Source: Choanephora cucurbitarum (Eukaryota; Mucoromycota; Mucoromycetes; Mucorales; Choanephoraceae). Taken from it: 17,921 nt of DNA. Both the position numbers and the translations under genes were made by a program. The DNA is taken from NCBI GenBank assembly GCA_025331435.1, contig JAIWNI010000243.1:1-17921 (forward strand), written 5' to 3'. The notes under the pieces are model-generated. The model made no database searches. It saw only the letters and a list, made by a program, of their open reading frames with translations, and had not been told where the DNA came from. Of the stretch, positions 11,906 to 17,921 are shown piece by piece (positions within the stretch are counted from its first letter, which is position 1; every line of letters begins with the position of its first letter).

Positions 11906-13248
11906 TCAAAGTTTTGATGGACTAACTGATTTGGATTCATTGTTGATCCTTTCTAATACTTTTGTGATTTCAGGAACTGAATTGGGAAAAAAGAAAAGTG
12001 AGATAATGCTTCGTATGGCTCGATCATAACTTACCGATGATGTCGGGTTTCTCATTAGGAACCATATGGCCACCTTCAACAAAGCTCAATGAGATCTTGC
12101 TTTTGTTTAGTTCAACAATGTTATGAGCTTGATCACGTCCAAGGCTAACGATGTTGCAAAAAAAATGTTTTAGTCCAAATCAATAGTCAGCTTTGTTCAT
12201 CACTTACAAGTTTGAAGAGAGTCCGTATACAAAGTGCGTAGGTCTCTTGATCAATGGAAGTGATCGTAATGCAGTGTTTGTCTCGTACAAACTGTTTTTA
12301 AACACATGCTAGAAAAGCGATGATTGTCAATACTTTATCAAATCGCTTAGGAATAAGGTCACTTACATATTCTTGGGTTTTGGGACATTTGAGTTTGATA
12401 GTACCGTTTTCTGTATCATACATGCCATAAGTCTATGGATTTAATAGATTTAACTAATGTCACAGACTGCCCCATAAGAAAAAAAAAAGCTTCGCTTACC
12501 ACATAGAGATCAAGTACTTCAGGATGAAAGCTTTGAAAGAATTTCTTTTTCAATAAAGTTTCACGACATCACTATCCCAAAATAAAAGTTAGTCAACCAT
12601 AGTCTCTCTCTCTCCCATCTATTTACCGATTTCGCCATTCATCTCGTCTCTTGAGAGTTGTAAGTATAGGCGAACTTGGCAAGTATTTCACCATGAGGAA
12701 AAGTATCAGACATAACAGGTTCAATAACACATAAACCCATCAAAGGTACCGGGGAAGTAAAATTCACAAAGGAATCCCAGATGAAGCACCAAATGAATGG
12801 CCAACAAGTACAAGTTGATCGTAATCGCTCTTCAATCTCATTTGATCAACTACTTGCCTGGTATCCATTGCATTATCAACCAGCGGCTTGGTTTCTGTTG
12901 TTAATGCCAGTGCTTCTCAACGGACTAAGGTTGCCTTACTTACATGACTCAAAAAAGGTACCGTCATTTAATCTTGCTGAGTCGCCATGGTTACGAGCAT
13001 CCCAGGAGGACAAGGTGATATCAACCTGATTGTATTCTTCAAGGCTTCTTAAACGATCGATCAAGAGCCTCATCAAAGGGTGGAAAACACTCTTTATGAA
13101 ATCATTCGAATGAGAAAAGAGAAATACAATCTTCTTGTTGCTATTGGTGCCTTTGAATTCATGCTTGTCAACTGCTAATCTGAACTTTATAGCCGTCTGT
13201 TGATTGATGAACAGGAATAATATGTACTGAAGTAGGAGCAAGATACAT
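11906..13248 (-). CDS. Peroxisomal alpha/beta hydrolase with C-terminal SKL
   Basis: A serine hydrolase of the alpha/beta fold; substrate unknown. Seven exons on the minus strand: 13248-12944, 12894-12627, 12571-12500, 12432-12367, 12308-12208, 12144-12035, 11976-11906, introns 49-67 nt, about 330 residues. Seen: the oxyanion-region strand KKIVFLFSHSNDF, the motif SWDARNHGDSARLN, the nucleophile elbow LVLVGHSFGAS (Ser in GHSFG), the lid/core LKRRDEWRNR and FHPEVLDLYV, and the catalytic His in VEGGHMVPNEKPD. The last three residues are SKL, the canonical peroxisomal targeting signal PTS1. Frame breaks of one base occur in exon 1 and in exon 2 (near 12771-12772 and 12733-12735), again in short runs. 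It converges on ZNHIT2 with only 20 bp between the stops. Other SKL-ending fungal hydrolases of this fold, such as yeast Lpx1, are peroxisomal; the family link is inference. Confidence 0.88.
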
Positions 13249-13326
13249 GATGGCAAGCGGACAGTAAAGAAGAAGAAAGGGACGTTGCCCCTATTTATCG
13301 AAAATAAGGATTCTGATTTATCATGC

Positions 13327-13369
13327 CGAGCGCCTTTTCAAATCTTCTTTTTATATCGAGCGCCTTTTT
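13327..13369 (-). promoter_or_regulatory. Promoter of the hydrolase: TATA box between two AAAAGGCGCTCG copies
   Basis: On the minus strand TATAAAAAG (13347-13355) lies about 100 bp before the hydrolase ATG. It is flanked on both sides by the direct repeat AAAAGGCGCTCG (13327-13338 and 13357-13368), 30 bp from start to start. The pair looks like a factor-binding site used twice. The same intergenic stretch would also serve a plus-strand gene starting near 13432 if that is real. The binding factor is unknown. Confidence 0.45.
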
Positions 13370-13431
13370 AAAAATGTATGCCTCATTAAGATTAGCGACT
13401 AAATCAACCATAAATCTATAGCTGCTAAAAG

Positions 13432-13905
13432 ATGTCTCTTGCTCCAAACTTCTCCTTATAGAAACGTATTGATAGTGATAGTATCAAATTTGCAGTTCAG
13501 GTTCGAAGATTGATGACAGCGAGCGTTTTGCTTGATGTATTTTTTTAGGCCAAGAAGAGCAATCTACACAGAAAGAGCCATAAGGAAAACCTCTTTCAAA
13601 TTAAAGTAGACAAGTACTCAAGTCCGAAACTGTCACTTGAAAGGGGACTCAATGAAAAAGAAAATGTCTCAGAAAGAGACAACCAAGGGAGCACAACGGC
13701 TTAGTCACTCCGGAAACCTTTTTGGCGGTAAAGCCTTGAAGCCATATAGCCCTATAGAAGATATCATCAAGGCATGAAAGCTGCAAGTAAGTGAAGTAAG
13801 CGTTCAGCTGTAAAGAGGAGCAGGGTCCAAAAAAGGAATCCAAAGATGGGCTCTTTCCTTGTCCAACACCCACCAGTGACGGAGCTGACTCAATCTTCAT
13901 GATTT
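13432..13905 (+). other. Possible unrecognised gene, divergent from the hydrolase
   Basis: An ATG at 13432 opens MSLAPNFSL, then a TAG. The same frame continues with KRIDSDSIKFAVQVRRLMT and, after a second TAG in a T7 run (13541-13550), with KKSNLHRKSHKENLFQIKV to a stop at about 13704. A second frame gives MSQKETTKGAQRLSHSGNLF and GKALKPYSPIEDIIKA (13665-13778), and a third SKRSAVKRSRVQKRNP to about 13900. Each segment is hydrophilic and protein-like, none matches a family I know. It may be a real gene with unresolved indels or introns, or a decayed one. An 89-residue frame on the opposite strand is less convincing. Confidence 0.3.
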
Positions 13906-15767
13906 TCCCACAAACCACTATAAATATTATGTGTCAGATTATGGCGGCTAAAATATATGATGTTAGCCAAACATAAGGTACCGAAGCTATCAATGGTTTA
14001 AAAAGGCTTCGGTCAAGTAAAAGGCGCCTTTCTTCTCTTTGTGTGTATGTGCATGTATGTATGCTCTGTCTCTTTTAAACAAGGACTGGTGAACATAACT
14101 AAAGAAGTCAAGTGTATGCTGCAGATCAAGTTTACCCCTTTCCTCTTACTTGTGCTGCACTATACAATCAACCGGATGATGTAGTATACTTTTCTCTTAA
14201 GCATCCTATCTTCCTTTTGAATCTATATACACATCTAGCTACTGTGCTAGATCCAAATTCAGTGCAATACTACGCAACATATGCATTGGGGCTTGTTCCA
14301 TATCAATCTCTCATAGCCTAATTGAAGCGAACTCCAATGCATGCGATATATGTCGTGTATGCATAACAATATTCGGCAAGCAACAATATAAGTCAGTCAG
14401 TTAATATCATTTGTATAGGTTCACATCAAAGAGAACAGCTTCCCCTGTTACTCAAATGCATCGTATCAAGAGCTGGTGAAAATCTAACGGTGACAGCTTA
14501 GACTTCTTAGTATCTTTTGATTAAAAATCCTATCTGATCAATGCAATACAAATATTTATAACTTTTATCGCTTGGGGGCCTTTGCAAATAACAACACTAG
14601 CAAAAGCCTTTTAGAAAAGATAAAAGCAAGGTAATTATAACAACGCATACAACACATTAGGTACATCCTCTTATAGCCTGAGAAAGTTTTTTTCTATTTG
14701 AAGAGTGATAAAACAAAAAGAAAAGAGGGGGAAATGAAGAGAGCAGAGGAAGTTTCTTCTTGGATAAGATATGGTTATAGATCTTTATATCATTTACCCG
14801 GCAAGTACTGCCTCTGCATAATTAAGGAAGATCTATTTTAGATCAAAAGGTGACACCATTTCGTTAAAAGAGTATGGTTTGTGAAGTTATAGTTTAGAGT
14901 TCTCTCACAAATAAAAAAAAAGTTACTTGGTCAAACCAAATACATTCTAACTACTTCTAACTAACCTGAATGACTACTTGGAGGACTAGTAAATCACAGA
15001 AAGAGGAGAGAAGAAAAACCGAGGCAGAAGCTGGCTATCGAAATATGTACATCTAGGTTTCAAGCTGAAACTATCATATAAATGTTTCGTGCAACCATAA
15101 GGTCAAATAATTCGTAATACAGGTACCAGTAAGTTGATACTTTATACAAAGATGAGTATAGATATATAGCTAAGCATCAGAATTCATTCGCCTTTGCTTC
15201 TCTTTTTGTATCTATTTATTACCACAATCTAGTTTAATATGTTCATATAATAGTTCAATGTATTCTAGCTTTAGAGTAATTGACCATGTTTTTCACTGTT
15301 CTGAAACTGTAATCAAAAAGTAAGTCTAAGGTTATCAAAATTGTCCACCCCTTATTTATCTCTTTTTACAATATAACTCAAACCTTCCAAATGACAGCTT
15401 GTGACATTTGACCGATTGATTTGTCATATAAAGAGGGGAAACAAATATGATGATTTGAAGTTTTTTTTTTCTCAGCAAATGAGTCAACGAATGTCAATAA
15501 TTTTTTTTAAGAAAAAAGCAACTAAGCTGCTCTTCTCTGATTAAACAATCTAATCACAAAAGGCCCAGTAAAAGGCTCCGTACACACCAAGAACCAGTGA
15601 CAAGGTCAAGAGAAAGGAATTCCTAAAGAAGTAAACTCTTATATCGGCATTTTAACCTTCTTAGGGTTACTTTTTAAAGGCTGTAGATCTTAATCTTTCT
15701 TTCTTTCCTTTCTTTTCATTTTTTTTATATTTTATTTCTTCTAGTCGTTTCATATATTCTAAGCTAA
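13906..15767. other. AT-rich intergenic and areA upstream region
   Basis: I see no supportable gene in this stretch. It contains an inverted repeat ACCGAAGC/GCTTCGGT (13980-13987 and 14006-14013, 18-nt loop), a 12-bp palindrome AAAGGCGCCTTT (14020-14031), a GT/ATGT-rich run at 14040-14064, several GATAA/TTATC motifs between 14618 and 15360, and a strongly pyrimidine-rich leader with T runs (about 15690-15742) just before the areA ATG. The leader ends in TTCTAG, so a 5' UTR intron is possible. Confidence 0.6.
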
Positions 15768-16966
15768 ATGCTACCAACACCACTTGCCAATAAGAAATCA
15801 ACTGTCACCAGCCGTATGGCAGACCAAGTTTTATCAACCACACTCTTTCCTGACGATGTTGATAAATCAATGGGAGAATTAGAAGAAGGCGAATTTGATA
15901 AGAGAAAAAGAAAGATCCTTTGTCTAGTCAGATCTGGAGAATGTATACAAAAGCAAAGGATAATCTTCCTAACGGTTCCCGACTTGAGAACCTTACTTGG
16001 CGTATGATGGCTATGACTCTTAAAAAGGACACTTCAACATCAGAACCCATGGATGCGGAATCCGAAAAGCAGGCCATCTCTAAATCTTCACCAATAGTAA
16101 GTTTTACCTGAACTTTAAACATGTGAAAAAAACTAACAAACCTATATAATTATAGGTCATTCAACCTACTCAATCAAATAACAATGATAATAAGATCAAT
16201 AGCATCAATATCCCAGCAAATAACGATGATGATGAAGATACAATACAGTTTTCTTCTTCCTTTGGTGCACCTTTCTCTTCTTCTTACCATTCACCACCCA
16301 CCTCTGCATTCTTCTTTGGTAACGATCCTCCACCACCTCCTCAAATGATTACACCCCCTACACATATGGGCAGTGTTAGTTTTGAGGATATGCTAGGTAT
16401 GTATTATCATGCTGGTAATAATAATACAGTTTCCCTGGGACAAATTACCGAGAGTGTTCATCCTACCACTATGAATCCTACTTTTCAACTTCAGCATTCG
16501 CCATCGCCGTCTGTTTCTTCGTTTGAAGACGAAGTACAATCTCAACACAACAACAACAACAACAACAACAACAGATCAAATCATCACCATCTGCTCAAAC
16601 ACAATGCTCCAATTGTTCTACTAAAACCACACCACTTTGGAGACGGGATCCCTCCGGAAATCCCCTTTGTAACGCATGTGGTCTGTTCTTAAAATTACAC
16701 GGTGTTGTGAGACCTTTGAGTTTAAAGACAGACGTAATCAAAAAGGAAATAGAAATGCTAGTACTGCCAACACCACTGCTACTACTACTTCAACTGCTAC
16801 TAGCACTACAGCTGCTATTGCTATGAGCCCAGTAAAAAATGATCAGGCATCATCACCATCTCAAATTCTATCAAGTTCTCTACCCAATAATATTCAAAGC
16901 CGAATTCAAGCAACTCCCTCTAGGCCTTCTCAAACTATTCAGAAACGTCAACGTCGTAGTATTCAA

Positions 16967-16998
<32 letters not shown>

Positions 16999-17004
16999 CA
17001 ACAC

Positions 17005-17037
<33 letters not shown>

Positions 17038-17491
17038 GCAACAACAGCAATATCAACATCAGTTACCACTTTCTACTTCTTTACCTAACCAAACATTACT
17101 TGGTACATCTTTACCTACTTCTCTACACACACCTATTGCCTCCTCTACCAGTTCTCATAACCATACAAATTATTTCAACTTCACACCCTCTGTTAATAAT
17201 GCTTCTCCTCCAGGCCTTGTACATTCATCTTCCAGTTCATCCCTAGCTAGTTTAGGGCAGACAGCAACAACACAGCCACCTGATGTCTATTCATTACTAG
17301 AAAACTATGGTGTTCAGTTAAATAACTTGCCACCTGAACTGTTACCTTTGATTGCTTCAGCCGCCAATTATCAAGCAATGATAGCCAATCAAAATGCAAC
17401 CAAATCACCTACCTTATCTTCTCAGGAAGGATTGTTGAATGGAGTGCAAGCAAACAAACTGAATCATCAAAACAATCCTTTCTTTCAATAA
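15768..17491 (+). CDS. areA: AreA/NIT2-like GATA factor, nitrogen regulator
   Basis: In fungi this nuclear activator binds HGATAR sites and turns on use of secondary nitrogen sources. The N-terminus carries the conserved AreA-family block [20 protein letters not shown] with TWRMMAMTL (about 15935-16025). A 59-nt intron (16097-16155, GTAAGT..TATAG, branch-like CTAAC) follows. Exon 2 has a Pro/Ser/Asn-rich region, then a single GATA finger [19 protein letters not shown] with [16 protein letters not shown] (16605-16715; Cys-x2-Cys-x17-Cys-x2-Cys) and the basic tail KTDVIKK. A long Gln tract and a C-terminal block [20 protein letters not shown] end at 17491. Three one-base losses break the frame: in the A-rich 15905-15913, near 16547 in the CAA tract, and in A5 at 16740-16744. 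The finger is intact, so the gene is probably functional. Other single-finger GATA factors are possible, but the N-terminal block favours AreA/NIT2. Confidence 0.9.
16970..17051 (+). repeat. CAA repeat coding for a poly-Gln tract in AreA
   Basis: Two long CAA runs separated by CACAACACA. They code for about 25 Gln with an HNT interruption, C-terminal to the GATA finger. Such tracts are common in fungal activators and vary in length between strains. Confidence 0.85.
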
Positions 17492-17835
17492 ATCTTTTAT
17501 ATTATCTAGTTCTCTTTGAATCTTTTCAACTCTTTGTGTTATCTTTTCCATCAACTTGGCAGACATCAATATTCTTTTTTTAGCATCCTGTAATTTTTCT
17601 AAACTGGCCTGGAGCTTGGGTGGTGTTGCTATCTCAGTAAACAATTCGAGATCTGGAAAAAAAATGTTATGTATGGAAACAAACCATGGTTTTTTTTTGA
17701 TAAAAATTTACCTGCTATCATTCTATCAATCTCTTTACCCAAGCTATCTTGACTTGCTTGAACAGAGACCATCGCCCTGTCTATTTCAGTGACAGCAGGT
17801 CCTAACAAACTACTGAAATCTTGTGCTAATGCCAT
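17414..17835 (-). CDS. Snapin-like subunit (BLOC-1/BORC type coiled coil)
   Basis: Snapin is a small coiled-coil subunit of the BLOC-1 and BORC complexes in endosome/lysosome trafficking. Two exons: 17835-17712 and 17652-17414, with a 58-nt intron (17653-17711, GTAAAT..CCAG). Exon 1 reads MALAQDFSSLLGPAVTEID then SVQASQDSLGKEIDRMIAG; exon 2 reads ELFTEIATPPKLQASLEKLQ then DAKKRILMSAKLMEKITQRV. The LLxPAVxxxD, SQxxLxxEID and LxxAKKRI pattern fits the snapin family, and length (about 120 residues) fits. The last 26 codons overlap the end of areA on the other strand. A one-base change near the KDLL codons would stop the protein near 17489 and remove the overlap, so the C-terminus is uncertain. 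Another BLOC-type coiled-coil subunit is the main alternative. Confidence 0.68.
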
Positions 17836-17921
17836 ATAATAAAGTATAAAAAGAGAAAGAATAAATTGTTTCGCATTGCATTTTTTTTTCGAGAAAAAGA
17901 AAAGCCGGACTTTTATTTTTG
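17836..17921 (-). promoter_or_regulatory. Upstream region of the snapin-like gene
   Basis: On the minus strand a CT-rich stretch with T runs is followed by TTTTTATACTTTATTATATGG at the ATG. It resembles the pyrimidine-rich leader of areA. A TATA-like element is possible but not distinct in such AT-rich sequence. Confidence 0.35.

Noticed and set aside
13649..13918. 89-residue minus-strand frame
   Set aside because: It is the complement of plus-strand segments that look more protein-like and has no recognisable motif.
14112..14321. 69-residue plus-strand frame
   Set aside because: It starts with GTG, has a stop just upstream and no in-frame ATG or splice acceptor; no family resemblance.

Overview
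The window looks like nuclear DNA of an early-diverging filamentous fungus, most likely Mucoromycota (Mucor/Rhizopus-like). It is AT-rich, has many short GT..AG introns (about 38-75 nt), Asn/Gln-rich reading frames and pyrimidine-rich leaders, and carries an AreA/NIT2-type GATA factor. The organism assignment is inference from these traits; no marker gene fixes the species.

Layout. (1) 1-4407: a nearly full-length DIRS-order retrotransposon with gag, reverse transcriptase/RNase H and tyrosine recombinase frames, inverted terminal repeats, and an internal complementary region (ICR) that copies both outer ends. (2) 4408-6779: AT-rich spacer with one weak basic ORF on the minus strand. (3) 6780-9801 (+): muskelin homologue with about 12 exons. 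(4) 9997-10477 (+): small unrecognised acidic Cys/His-containing protein. (5) 10610-11885 (+): ZNHIT2-like HIT-zinc-finger protein, convergent with (6) 11906-13248 (-): a seven-exon alpha/beta hydrolase ending in the peroxisomal signal SKL. (7) 13432-13905 (+): uncertain gene remnant or poorly resolved gene. (8) about 1.4 kb of AT-rich upstream DNA. (9) 15768-17491 (+): AreA/NIT2-like nitrogen regulator. (10) 17414-17835 (-): snapin-like coiled-coil protein, tail-to-tail with areA.

The host genes belong to different systems: CTLH/GID ubiquitin ligase, RUVBL-linked RNP assembly, peroxisomal metabolism, nitrogen control and BLOC-1/BORC trafficking. I see no operon-like common pathway.

A strong overall signal is that conserved coding sequence is broken about thirty times by single-base gains or losses, mostly in short homopolymers, in the transposon and in otherwise conserved host genes alike, with almost no nonsense substitutions. 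This favours uncorrected consensus errors over genuine decay, so the frame breaks noted below should not be read as proof of pseudogenes. The most interesting biological objects are the DIRS element with its split ICR and the SKL-tagged hydrolase. I did not find a convincing wholly new system.
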